Positions 34,468-43,217 of a DNA stretch of 64,000 nucleotides are shown here, one piece after another. The stretch's first letter is position 1. Every line of letters begins with the position of its first letter. A program made the translations under genes and the position numbers. The stretch comes from an uncultured Acetatifactor sp. (GTDB lineage: Bacteria > Bacillota > Clostridia > Lachnospirales > Lachnospiraceae). The DNA is taken from positions 1 through 64,000 of the forward strand of contig CAJUNZ010000003.1 of assembly GCA_910587755.1 (NCBI GenBank). The letters are read 5' to 3'. Below the pieces are notes generated by a model. The model saw only the letters and a program-made list of their open reading frames with translations, was not told the DNA's origin and did not search any database.

Positions 34468-34624
34468 CTGTTACCCTCCTTTAATAAAAACCATTATGCG
34501 GACGGTATAGTTGAGTCAGCCATGCCATTATGTCGAGCGTCCGCTCCATAGAAACGATTGTACAAGTACCTCATCCTGCCGGCCAAGACGGGCAGGACAT
34601 GAGACAAGACAATATTCCCACACG

Positions 34625-35746
34625 CTACATTGTATATCTCTCATTGCGTTCTACCACAATGCGGATATCCCCATTTTCCCCTGTGAAGCGGGAATTTGCA
34701 CGAATGGTGCCGCGGCTTTCTACGATGCAGTTTTCTATGTATGTGTTATCGCCGATATAGACATCATTCAATATAATGGAATTCCTGATAACACAGTTGT
34801 TTCCGATATAGCTCTTCTTGAAGACCACGGAGTTCTCCACCACTCCATTTACGATACAGCCGCTGGAAAGCAGGCTGTTCTTCACACTGGTACCCACATT
34901 GTACTTTGCAGGTGCAAGGTCGTCAACTTTTGAATAAATATCCGGATACTGCTTAAAAAAATAATCCCTCACCTCAGGTTTCAGGAAATCCATATTGGTT
35001 CCATAGTAGTCCTCTACGGAGGCAATGTTCCTCCAGTAATCTTTTATCTTATAGCCGTACATCCGCTTCAGATCTTTGTAGCGGATCAGCACATCCCTCA
35101 CAAAATCATATCTGTCCTCCTCCTGGCACCTCTCGATCATCTCTATGAGCTGCCGCCTGCGGAGAATGTATATGCCGCAGGAGATCACCCGGGATTTGGC
35201 CATCAGAGGCTTCTCCTCGAACTCCTCAATACGGCACTCCTCGTTCATGCGGACGGTGCCGAACCGTTCCACACTGCCCTGGGGGCCCATGTCCCGGCAC
35301 ACCACCGTGATATCCGCTTTTTTACCAATATGGTATTCCAGCATTTTGTTGAAATCCATCTTGTACACACAGTCCCCGGAGGCAATCACCACATAGGGCT
35401 CGTGACTGCTCTTCAGGAAGGAAAGATTCTGGTAAATGGCATCCGCCGTGCCCCTGTACCAGCTGCTGTTATCCGCCGTCACCACGGGAGTGAACACGAA
35501 AAGCCCTCCCTGCTTGCGGCCGAAATCCCACCATTTGGAAGAACTCAGGTGCTCGTTCAGGCTCCTGGCATTGTACTGGGTGAACACCGCCACCTTCTGA
35601 ATATGGGAATTCGCCATATTGCTCAGGGTAAAGTCTATGCTCCGGTAGCTTCCCGCAATGGGCATGGCACAGATGGCCCTGTTTCGGGACAGTTCCCGCA
35701 TCCTGCGGTTGTTGCCCCCCGCTAAAATGATTCCGATTGCCCTCAC
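34625..35746 (-). CDS. glgD: Glucose-1-phosphate adenylyltransferase subunit GlgD
   Basis: 373 residues. A nucleotidyltransferase N-terminus ([16 protein letters not shown]) is followed by a left-handed beta-helix C-terminus ([27 protein letters not shown]). The pyrophosphorylase loop is altered relative to GlgC (GGNNRRM against GGQGSRLG), as expected for the regulatory GlgD partner. The ATG overlaps the glgC stop by 4 nt, implying a GlgC-GlgD heteromer for ADP-glucose and glycogen synthesis. Confidence 0.92.
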   Translation of the reverse strand: MRAIGIILAGGNNRRMRELSRNRAICAMPIAGSYRSIDFTLSNMANSHIQKVAVFTQYNARSLNEHLSSSKWWDFGRKQGGLFVFTPVVTADNSSWYRGTADAIYQNLSFLKSSHEPYVVIASGDCVYKMDFNKMLEYHIGKKADITVVCRDMGPQGSVERFGTVRMNEECRIEEFEEKPLMAKSRVISCGIYILRRRQLIEMIERCQEEDRYDFVRDVLIRYKDLKRMYGYKIKDYWRNIASVEDYYGTNMDFLKPEVRDYFFKQYPDIYSKVDDLAPAKYNVGTSVKNSLLSSGCIVNGVVENSVVFKKSYIGNNCVIRNSIILNDVYIGDNTYIENCIVESRGTIRANSRFTGENGDIRIVVERNERYTM

Positions 35747-37017
35747 TGCTGTTCACCTACCTTAATCAATGTACCGCCCCCTGCCAGACAGGAGTTCGGA
35801 TAGTCCTCCTGGGTGGTGGGACCGAAGATAACCGAGTTCTTGCCCACTGTGATCCCGGCGGGTATGACGCTCCTCTCCCCCACTGTGACAATGCCATGGT
35901 TGTAGATATGGGGGGCTGTGTCGTTCTCCGCCTCTTCCCCTATCCCCAGACGTGTGCCCGGGCCGATCTCCACATCCTCCGCCACAATGGCTTTGTACAG
36001 CTCACAGTTTTCTCCTACACAAGTGTGGTTCATTACAATGGAATCCCTGACCACAGCATTTTTTCCGATAACGACACCACAGCCTATGACAGAATTGTAT
36101 ACCTGCCCGTATACTTCTGTGCCCTCCCCTATGATGCTGCGCTCCACCACACTGTCCCCCGAAAAATACTGTGGCGGCTGTATCTCACTCTTGGTGTAGA
36201 TCTTCCAGAACTCCTCGTACAGGTTAAACTCCGGCACAATGTCGATGAGCTCCATGTTGGCCTCCCAGTAGGAGTGCAGGGTTCCCACATCCTTCCAGTA
36301 GCCCGAGAACTCATAGGCGTAGAGGGAAGCCCCTTTCCTGTGGCAGTACGGGATCACATGCTTGCCGAAATCCAGCGCCGGCTGGCTGGCCATGGACATC
36401 AGAGCCTTCTTCAAAGTCTCCCAGTTGAAAATGTAGATTCCCATACTGGCCAGATTGCTCCTGGGATGTTTGGGCTTTTCCTCAAACTCTGTGATCTTCC
36501 TGTTCTCGTCAGCTATCATAATGCCGAATCTGCCGGCCTCCTCCAGAGGCACCGGCATCACCGCGATGGTGACTTCTCCCCCGCAGGACTTGTGAAAATC
36601 CAACATGATCTCATAGTCCATCTTATAGATGTGATCCCCTGAGAGGATCAGCACATAGTCCGGGTGGAAACTCTCCATATATTCCAGATTCTGGTAGATG
36701 GCGTTGGCCGTACCTGTGTACCACTCACTGTTGGAAAGCTTCTCATAGGGCGGCAGCACCGTCACACCTCCGATATTCCGATCCAGATCCCAGGGGATCC
36801 CGATGCCGATATGGGTGTTCAGCCGGAGAGGCTGGTACTGGGTCAGCACCCCCACCGTGTCCACGCCCGAATTGATGCAGTTGGAGAGGGGAAAATCAAT
36901 AATGCGATATTTCCCTCCAAAGGATACCGCCGGCTTCGCCATCTTGGACGTGAGCACTCCCAACCGGCTGCCCTGCCCCCCTGCCAGAAGCATGGCAATC
37001 ATTTCTTTTTTAATCAT
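35743..37017 (-). CDS. glgC: Glucose-1-phosphate adenylyltransferase GlgC
   Basis: 424 residues. The catalytic loop [44 protein letters not shown] and [20 protein letters not shown] are typical ADP-glucose pyrophosphorylase motifs; a beta-helix domain follows. It makes ADP-glucose, the first committed step to glycogen. It is translationally coupled to glgD; glycogen synthase and branching enzyme genes are not in the window. Confidence 0.94.
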   Translation of the reverse strand: MIKKEMIAMLLAGGQGSRLGVLTSKMAKPAVSFGGKYRIIDFPLSNCINSGVDTVGVLTQYQPLRLNTHIGIGIPWDLDRNIGGVTVLPPYEKLSNSEWYTGTANAIYQNLEYMESFHPDYVLILSGDHIYKMDYEIMLDFHKSCGGEVTIAVMPVPLEEAGRFGIMIADENRKITEFEEKPKHPRSNLASMGIYIFNWETLKKALMSMASQPALDFGKHVIPYCHRKGASLYAYEFSGYWKDVGTLHSYWEANMELIDIVPEFNLYEEFWKIYTKSEIQPPQYFSGDSVVERSIIGEGTEVYGQVYNSVIGCGVVIGKNAVVRDSIVMNHTCVGENCELYKAIVAEDVEIGPGTRLGIGEEAENDTAPHIYNHGIVTVGERSVIPAGITVGKNSVIFGPTTQEDYPNSCLAGGGTLIKVGEQQ

Positions 37018-37329
37018 CTCCGCACCCCCCTGCAGTCCAGTACTGGCTTTAAAAGCATTATAGCATACGTTTTTGCAAAATGGAATATTATCTGCTCAAA
37101 AAACTTATCCCTTCCACCATTTTCTATGAAAATCCAACATATTTTTCTACCGGCCTTAGAAGACGTTTGTCCATTAGTGCCAATTTTTCTTCCAGTTTTT
37201 CCCATTCGCCTCCTACATTTTAGACATTTTTTAATCCATATTCCCTTCTGCGATTTTTCAATTGTTTTTTCAGAGAATACTGCTTATAATATATAGTAAC
37301 AAAAATTTATAGAAAAGGAAGTGCATCCC
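37018..37329. other. 312-bp divergent region between glgC and murC
   Basis: AT-rich DNA that must contain both promoters. TATAATATATAG near 37287 on the plus strand is a plausible -10 region for murC, about 40 bp before its start. No repeat or gene was recognised. Confidence 0.4.
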
Positions 37330-38709
37330 ATGTATAAACTTGATTTTTCCCACCCCTGTTCCCTGTATTTTGTAGGCATCGGGGGCATCAGCATGTGCTG
37401 CCTGGCGGAGCTGCTGGCGGACGCCGGATTCCGGGTTCAGGGTTCCGACCGGACTAAGAGCCACCTGACAGATGTGCTGGAGTCAAAGGGCATCACCGTC
37501 CACATCGGACAGCGGGCTCAGAACATTCCACAGGATGTTGACTGTGCAGTCTTTACCGGCGCCATCCATCCCGACAACCCTGAGTACATCGCCGTCCAGG
37601 AGCGGAACATCCCCCGTCTCACCAGAGGGGAGCTTATGGGGCAGATCATGAAAAACTACCGTATCCCCATAGGCATCAGCGGCACCCACGGCAAGACCAC
37701 CACCACTTCCATGGTAAGCGAGATCCTGCTGATGGCGGACACTGACCCCACTCTTTCCGTGGGGGGGATTCTCCGCAGCATCGGGGGCAATATGCGCATC
37801 GGAGGCAGGGAGTACTTTGTCACGGAAGCCTGCGAGTACACCAACAGCTTCTTAAGCTTCTCCCCCAGAATCGGCGTGATCCTGAACATTGATGAGGACC
37901 ACCTGGACTTCTTTAAAGACCTTGACGACATACGCCATTCCTTCCGCCGCTATGCACAGCTGCTGCCTGCCGACGGCTGTCTGATTATCAACGGGGAGAT
38001 TCCTCATCTGGAGGAAATCACCCAGGGGCTGGAATGCTCCGTAATCACTTTCGGCGGCAGTCCCGCCTGCGACTACCATCCCCTTCAGACCACCTACAAC
38101 CAGGATGGGTGCGCCTGTTTCAGCCTTCAGGGGAAAGGACGGTCCCTGGGGCAGTTCACCCTGCAGGTGCCCGGAGAACACAATCTGTACAATGCCCTGG
38201 CCGCGGCTGCCCTGGCGGACCTGCTGTCCATAGACACTGACGTCATCCGGGATGCGCTTTATGGCTTCCGGGGAACGGACCGGCGCTTTGAGCACAAGGG
38301 AGACGTGGGCGGGGTCACTGTCATCGACGACTACGCCCATCACCCCACGGAGATCAGAGCCACCCTGAGCTCCGCAGCCAATATTCCCCACAGCACCCTC
38401 TGGTGTGTCTTCCAGCCCCACACCTACTCCCGCACCAAAACTTTTATGAAAGAGTTCGCCCAGGCCCTGTCCCTGGCGGACAAAGTGGTGCTGACCGAGA
38501 TCTTTCCCGCCAGAGAGACGGACACCCTGGGCATCAGCTCCCGGGATCTGCAGCAGGAGATCCGCGCTCTGGGCCAGGAGTGCTTTTATTTTTCCACTTT
38601 TGATGAGGTGGAAAACTTTCTGCTGAAAAACTGCATAAAGGGTGACATGTTGATAACTATGGGGGCAGGGGACGTGCATAAAATCGGGGAAAATCTGCTT
38701 GGAACGTAG
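37330..38709 (+). CDS. murC: UDP-N-acetylmuramate--L-alanine ligase
   Basis: 459 residues. The Mur-ligase order is complete: N-terminal Rossmann FVGIGGISMCCLAELL, the ATP loop GISGTHGKTTTTSMV, the central EACEYTNSFL and HLDFF segments, and the C-terminal DDYAHHPTEI and QPHTYSRTKTF. It adds L-Ala to UDP-MurNAc in peptidoglycan synthesis. The ATG at 37330 is 8 nt after AGGAAG; a GTG at 37321 is too close to that site. It is followed directly by the DnaA-box cluster. Confidence 0.95.
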   Translation: MYKLDFSHPCSLYFVGIGGISMCCLAELLADAGFRVQGSDRTKSHLTDVLESKGITVHIGQRAQNIPQDVDCAVFTGAIHPDNPEYIAVQERNIPRLTRGELMGQIMKNYRIPIGISGTHGKTTTTSMVSEILLMADTDPTLSVGGILRSIGGNMRIGGREYFVTEACEYTNSFLSFSPRIGVILNIDEDHLDFFKDLDDIRHSFRRYAQLLPADGCLIINGEIPHLEEITQGLECSVITFGGSPACDYHPLQTTYNQDGCACFSLQGKGRSLGQFTLQVPGEHNLYNALAAAALADLLSIDTDVIRDALYGFRGTDRRFEHKGDVGGVTVIDDYAHHPTEIRATLSSAANIPHSTLWCVFQPHTYSRTKTFMKEFAQALSLADKVVLTEIFPARETDTLGISSRDLQQEIRALGQECFYFSTFDEVENFLLKNCIKGDMLITMGAGDVHKIGENLLGT

Positions 38710-38856
38710 TTATCCACATTATCCACAGTCAGAAGGGTGGATATCCTCCCCTCCCGCCTGTGGGTATCTCTGCTCCGGCGGTGGATAATTTTCGCCTCCG
38801 CCAGGGCAGATTTCCAACATTTTCACATTTTTATCCACTTATCCACATTTTCCACA
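38710..38856. promoter_or_regulatory. Cluster of DnaA boxes upstream of the replication-initiation pair
   Basis: Exact TTATCCACA boxes lie at 38710-38718, 38719-38727 and 38839-38847. Eight-of-nine matches lie at 38831-38839, 38848-38856 and, inverted, 38780-38788. A weaker inverted copy is near 38736. The boxes fall in two tandem groups, starting one base after the murC stop. The likely role is DnaA control of the dnaD/dnaC-like genes or DnaA titration. Confidence 0.8.
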
Positions 38857-38976
38857 TTTTCTGCCTTTTTCTGTCCTCCGACAAAAGCCTTGATTTTTTC
38901 GGGAAATTTCACTATTTCCTTTTCAAATCCCTTATGATATACTCTGTGTACCAAGTCTGGAAGGAGAGTGCAGCCA

Positions 38977-40161
38977 ATGTCGGGGTTGACAGTTTATACG
39001 GACCGCCACGCAGGTTCCACCGTGGTATCCAATCTTTTTATTGATGAATATATGAAGGACGCCAATGACGCGCAGCTGAAGATCTATCTTTATCTGCTGC
39101 GGATGATGCATGCCCGGCAGGGCACCAGCGTCTCCGACATTGCGGACAGGTTCAACCACACTGAGAAGGACGTTCTGCGGGCTCTCCAGTACTGGGAAAA
39201 GCGCGGGATCCTGGAGCTTGACTACGACAGCAGCCGGAACCTGTCGGGAATCCACGTCCATGATCCGGGGCAGGCTTCCCGCCGGGAAGAGTCCTGTGAC
39301 AGCAGGCCGGCCCAGAACCAGGTGCAGGGCCCCTGGACCCGCATGACGGGAACGGGGCAGCCTCTGAGCCAGAGCTGTTCTGTGTCCGGGGACCAGTCCG
39401 AGGACACTGCGCAGACCCATTTCCAGACAGAAGAGAAAGAATCCCGCACCGGCAAGGCAGCTTCCCAGGTTCTGCCGGAGGCCTCCTGCTATGAAAAGCC
39501 CACCTACTCGGCGGACCAGCTGCAGGCGTTCAAGAACCGTCAGGATACCGCCCAGCTTCTCTTTATCGCAGAATCCTACATCGGAAAGCCCCTTACCGCC
39601 TCCGAGATGAAAGCCATCCTCTATTTTACGGACGTGCTTCACTTCTCCGACGACCTGATAGACTATCTGATTCAGTACTGTGTGGACAGGGGAAAGAAGG
39701 ATTTCAAATACATAGAAAAAGTTGCCCTGAACTGGGCGCAGGAAGGCATCACCTCCCCGGGGGACGCTCAGAAACATGCCTCCCGCTATGACAGGAATGT
39801 GTACACCATTATGAACGGCCTGGGCAAGAGCAGCTCCCCCACCACCCGGGAGATGGAATACATCCTCCGCTGGACAAAGGACTATGCCTTCACCACGGAC
39901 ATTATCATCGAGGCCTGCGAGCGCACGGTTCTGGCCACGGACAAGCACCGTTTCGAGTATGCGGATGGCATTCTGAGCAGCTGGAAACGCCAGAATGTTC
40001 ACCACAAATCGGACATTGCAAAAGCTGACCAGATGCATCAGCAGAAAAAGAAGGGCACCTCAGGCCAGCCCCAGGCAAAGCAGGGCGCAAACCGGTTCAA
40101 TCAGTTTACCCAGAACCAGTATGACTTCGCACTCCTGGAGCAGGAACTCATCAGCAACTGA
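38977..40161 (+). CDS. DnaD domain replication-initiation protein
   Basis: 394 residues. The N-terminal winged-helix region (YMKDANDAQLKIYLYLLRMM...SVSDIADRFNHTEKDVLRALQYWEKRGIL) and two DnaD/DnaB2-type modules (ITAS-like LTASEMKAILYFTDVLHFSDDLIDYLIQYCVDRGKKDFKYIEKVALNWAQEGI) match the DnaB/DnaD family that loads the replicative helicase in Firmicutes. A polar linker (about residues 90-175) separates the parts. The ATG at 38977 is 10 nt after AAGGAG. The helicase-loader-like gene follows within 30 nt. Confidence 0.9.
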   Translation: MSGLTVYTDRHAGSTVVSNLFIDEYMKDANDAQLKIYLYLLRMMHARQGTSVSDIADRFNHTEKDVLRALQYWEKRGILELDYDSSRNLSGIHVHDPGQASRREESCDSRPAQNQVQGPWTRMTGTGQPLSQSCSVSGDQSEDTAQTHFQTEEKESRTGKAASQVLPEASCYEKPTYSADQLQAFKNRQDTAQLLFIAESYIGKPLTASEMKAILYFTDVLHFSDDLIDYLIQYCVDRGKKDFKYIEKVALNWAQEGITSPGDAQKHASRYDRNVYTIMNGLGKSSSPTTREMEYILRWTKDYAFTTDIIIEACERTVLATDKHRFEYADGILSSWKRQNVHHKSDIAKADQMHQQKKKGTSGQPQAKQGANRFNQFTQNQYDFALLEQELISN

Positions 40162-40187
40162 GAAACAGGGAAGGCAAGGAGAACATT

Positions 40188-41183
40188 GTGGCACTGAGCA
40201 ACCCCCAGTACGAATCCATCATAAAAAAATATGAGCGCCAAAGAGACGCCGCAAGGGACCTGTCGGAAGCCCGGCGGAAGCAGGTCTGTGACACCATCCC
40301 GGGTTTTCGGGAGCTGTCCGACTCTGTCAGCTCCCTGTCGGTGGCAAGTGCCAGGCAGCTTCTGGACGGGGACCAGGAGGCTCTTCCCAGACTGCACCGG
40401 CGGCTTAAGGAGATCTCCGCCAGCCAGCGGCGGCTTCTGGCGGAACACGGATTTCCTCCGGACTATCTGGACCCTGTCTACCGCTGTGCCCAGTGCCAGG
40501 ACACGGGATATGTGCTGACGGAAAAGGGCCTGAGAGAAAAATGCCGTTGTTTCCGGCAGCAGGAGATCTCTCTTCTCTACGCCCAGTCCCACATCCAGGA
40601 AATGGTGTCCAGGGAAAACTTCTCCACCCTCTCCTATGGTTACTACCAGGGGGAGGATTTGCGGCGCTTTGAAGCCGCCGTGAGAATCTGTCAAAAATTT
40701 GTAGAAAACAGTGGAGAAGTCTACCAAAATCTCTTTTTTTATGGTACAGTAGGGACGGGGAAAAGTTTTTTGTCAGGCTGTATTGCGGACGAGCTGCTCC
40801 GAAAGGGCTGTTCCGTGCTGTACTTCAGCGCCTCGGGCCTTTTTGAGACACTGGCCCGGCACTCTTTTGATCCCAAGTCAAAGGGGACGCTGCAGGACCT
40901 GTACGAAGATCTTCACGGCTGTGACCTGCTGATCATCGACGACCTGGGCACGGAAGTCACCAACAGTTTTGTGACCTCACAGCTGTTTTCCTGTCTCTGC
41001 CAGAGGCATCTGGGCAGGAAATCCACACTGATCTCCACCAACATCAACCTGGAAGAGCTTCGGGATCGATACTCCGACAGAATTTTTTCCCGGGTGACAA
41101 GCGGCTTCACCCTGTGCAGGCTCACAGGCCCGGACATCCGCATCCTGAAAAAGCGCCTGGCCAATACATCTTCTACCGCTTAA
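40188..41183 (+). CDS. DnaC/DnaI-like helicase loader ATPase
   Basis: 331 residues starting at a GTG behind AAGGAG. An N-terminal helical part with a zinc-binding pattern (CAQC...KCRC) precedes an AAA+ domain with Walker A YGTVGTGKSF, Walker B LLIIDDLGTE and the sensor STNINLEELRDRYSDRIFSR. This is the architecture of the DnaC/DnaI helicase loaders. With the DnaD-like gene it forms the usual clostridial counterpart of the Bacillus dnaB-dnaI pair. Confidence 0.9.
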   Translation: MALSNPQYESIIKKYERQRDAARDLSEARRKQVCDTIPGFRELSDSVSSLSVASARQLLDGDQEALPRLHRRLKEISASQRRLLAEHGFPPDYLDPVYRCAQCQDTGYVLTEKGLREKCRCFRQQEISLLYAQSHIQEMVSRENFSTLSYGYYQGEDLRRFEAAVRICQKFVENSGEVYQNLFFYGTVGTGKSFLSGCIADELLRKGCSVLYFSASGLFETLARHSFDPKSKGTLQDLYEDLHGCDLLIIDDLGTEVTNSFVTSQLFSCLCQRHLGRKSTLISTNINLEELRDRYSDRIFSRVTSGFTLCRLTGPDIRILKKRLANTSSTA

Positions 41184-41316
41184 TACTGGCAACCGTAGGA
41201 CAGAGGGCAGACCCCTCTGATGACGAAACCGTTCCTGTGCCCCTGGCCCATTTGGGAGATCCGGGGCAGCTCTCCGGAAGAAAGGCGCCGGGAACACAAA
41301 TTAGGAGGACATTCGT

Positions 41317-42501
41317 ATGGGCAACCGCGAAGAAAAACGGAACTTGGAAACCATTCCTGTGGGTTCACTGGGAATGATCGCGCTGGAAGGCTTCCGGCCC
41401 TTTGCAGAAAAGATTGACCAGTACCTTGTAAAATGGAGAGCGGAGAGGGAGAGCGAGCACAAGGACTCCCTGGCCTTTTCCGGCTACCAGAGGGATTCCT
41501 ACCTGCTCAAGACAAAAGTTCCCCGGTTTGGTTCCGGGGAAGCCAAGGGAATGATCCTGGAGTCAGTGCGGGGCACGGATCTGTACCTGCTGGTGGATGT
41601 GTGCAATTACTCCATGACCTACTCCCTGTGCGGAAGCGAAAACCATATGTCACCTGACGACCATTACCAGGATTTAAAGCGCCTTATCGCCGCTGTGGGA
41701 GGCAAGGCCCGCCGCATCACGGTGATTATGCCTTTCCTCTATGAGAGCCGCCAGCACAAACGTACCTCTAGGGAGTCCCTGGACTGCGCCCTGGCACTGC
41801 AGGAACTGGTGCAGATGGGTGTGGACAACATTATCACTTTTGACGCCCATGACCCCCGGGTCCAGAACGCCATTCCCCTCCATGGTTTCGAGACCGTACA
41901 GCCGGCCTACCAGTTTATCAAGGGCCTTCTGAGGAATGACAAGAAGCTGAAGCTGGATTCAGACCATATGATGGTCATCAGTCCCGACGAGGGCGGCATG
42001 AGCCGGGCCATCTACATCGCCAATGTGCTGGGTCTGGACATGGGTATGTTCTATAAGAGGCGCGACTATACCAGGATTGTAAACGGGCGCAACCCCATTG
42101 TGGCACATGAATTTCTGGGAACCAGCGTGGAGGGCAAGGACATGATCATTATTGACGACATGATCTCCTCCGGTGAGAGCGTTCTGGAAGTGGCCGCCGC
42201 CTTAAAGGAGCGCAAGGCCGCCAAGATATTTGTCTTTGCCACCTTCGGTCTCTTCACCGCCGGGCTGGACAAGTTTGACAAGGCCTACCAGAAGGGACTC
42301 ATAGACAAGGTTCTCACCACCAACCTGATCTACCAGACACCGGAGCTTCTGAAACGGGAATGGTATATCAACTGTGACATGAGCAAATATGTGGCCTACA
42401 TCATTGACACCTTAAACCACGATTCCTCCATCAGCGACCTGCTGAATCCCAACGAGAGAATCCAGAATGTGGTGGGAAGATACAGGAGGGGCGAGCTGTA
42501 A
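41317..42501 (+). CDS. prs: Ribose-phosphate pyrophosphokinase family protein
   Basis: 394 residues, longer than the roughly 315 of standard Prs because of an N-terminal extension and inserts. FLYESRQHKRTSRESLDCALALQ, ITFDAHDPRVQNAIP, SPDEGGMSRA and the PRPP loop MIIIDDMISSGESV match the family. KRRDYTRI replaces the usual flexible-loop KxR region. It should make PRPP from ribose-5-phosphate and ATP. Its divergent form suggests a Lachnospiraceae-type paralogue. A strong terminator overlaps its stop codon. Confidence 0.87.
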   Translation: MGNREEKRNLETIPVGSLGMIALEGFRPFAEKIDQYLVKWRAERESEHKDSLAFSGYQRDSYLLKTKVPRFGSGEAKGMILESVRGTDLYLLVDVCNYSMTYSLCGSENHMSPDDHYQDLKRLIAAVGGKARRITVIMPFLYESRQHKRTSRESLDCALALQELVQMGVDNIITFDAHDPRVQNAIPLHGFETVQPAYQFIKGLLRNDKKLKLDSDHMMVISPDEGGMSRAIYIANVLGLDMGMFYKRRDYTRIVNGRNPIVAHEFLGTSVEGKDMIIIDDMISSGESVLEVAAALKERKAAKIFVFATFGLFTAGLDKFDKAYQKGLIDKVLTTNLIYQTPELLKREWYINCDMSKYVAYIIDTLNHDSSISDLLNPNERIQNVVGRYRRGEL

Positions 42502-42522
42502 TACAGCTGCCCCTCTCTTTTT
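42486..42522 (+). terminator. Intrinsic terminator overlapping the prs stop codon
   Basis: The arms GAGGGGC-G-AGCTGTA and TACAGCT-GCCCCTC form a long stem that includes the TAA stop, followed by TCTTTTT. A second long dyad, AATGTGCCCCA/TGGGGCACATT, lies at 42538-42584 between the convergent genes. Confidence 0.8.
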
Positions 42523-42586
42523 ATGCCCCTCACGCACAATGTGCCCCATCCTTTCGCCTTAAGGGCAAAAAGTTGGGGCACATTTA

Positions 42587-43102
42587 TCAGATTCCAGTAT
42601 AAGAATCGTACAGCGTGACAATATTTTCCTGTGCGTCATAGATGGTGATTTCACCGCAGTCAATGGGGAGTACCACGACAAAAGGTTTTTCCGGATCCAC
42701 CGGGATCTCACTGTTTCCTGCTTCGATCCTGCTCACCCTGTCATGGTTCATGGACAGAAGGGCAATGCCCTTATTCTCAAAAATGACCCCTTTCACCCCT
42801 TCGGTCATATAGGCGTCGCTGCCGCCCTGTCCAAAGAAATATCCGTAAGACATGCCCTCTCTGGTGAGATAGATGGAATAAGTACAGTCCGCTTTGTCCG
42901 TGTCATAGAAAAGCATGGCACAGATATCTTCGTTTACAGCCTGGGCAACCTCCCACCCATTCTCAATATTCTGCCTTTTTCTGGCGTCCTTTTCAAGCCC
43001 TCCCTTTGAAACCCCGACAATATCTGCCTGCCATACAATCAAAACAGCCAACAGCAAAATCAGCACAATGCCCGCAGCAATGGAAAATTTTTCCAACTTC
43101 AT
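42587..43102 (-). CDS. Unrecognised membrane-anchored protein
   Basis: 171 residues. One N-terminal hydrophobic segment (about residues 8-25) is followed by a soluble extracytoplasmic region without cysteines for lipidation, so it is a single-pass or signal-anchored protein. The body contains YSIYLTREGMSYGYFFGQGGSDAYMTEGVKGVIFENKG. No family was recognised. A GGAGGTATAAGG site precedes the ATG. It lies about 115 bp downstream of the gene for the large anchored protein and could share its transcript. Confidence 0.7.
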   Translation of the reverse strand: MKLEKFSIAAGIVLILLLAVLIVWQADIVGVSKGGLEKDARKRQNIENGWEVAQAVNEDICAMLFYDTDKADCTYSIYLTREGMSYGYFFGQGGSDAYMTEGVKGVIFENKGIALLSMNHDRVSRIEAGNSEIPVDPEKPFVVVLPIDCGEITIYDAQENIVTLYDSYTGI

Positions 43103-43217
43103 CCTTATACCTCCGATTTACCAGGAACTCTCAGAAGAACTACAGTTCCTTACCTACATTTCTGAACATCATCTGACATATTTTACCACAGTTCCCCCCG
43201 TTCGTCCAGATGCAGTG

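Noticed and set aside
38710..38856. Chromosomal origin of replication
   Set aside because: DnaA boxes are present, but dnaA, dnaN, rpmH and a clear AT-rich unwinding region are not. Local regulation of dnaD/dnaC is the simpler reading.
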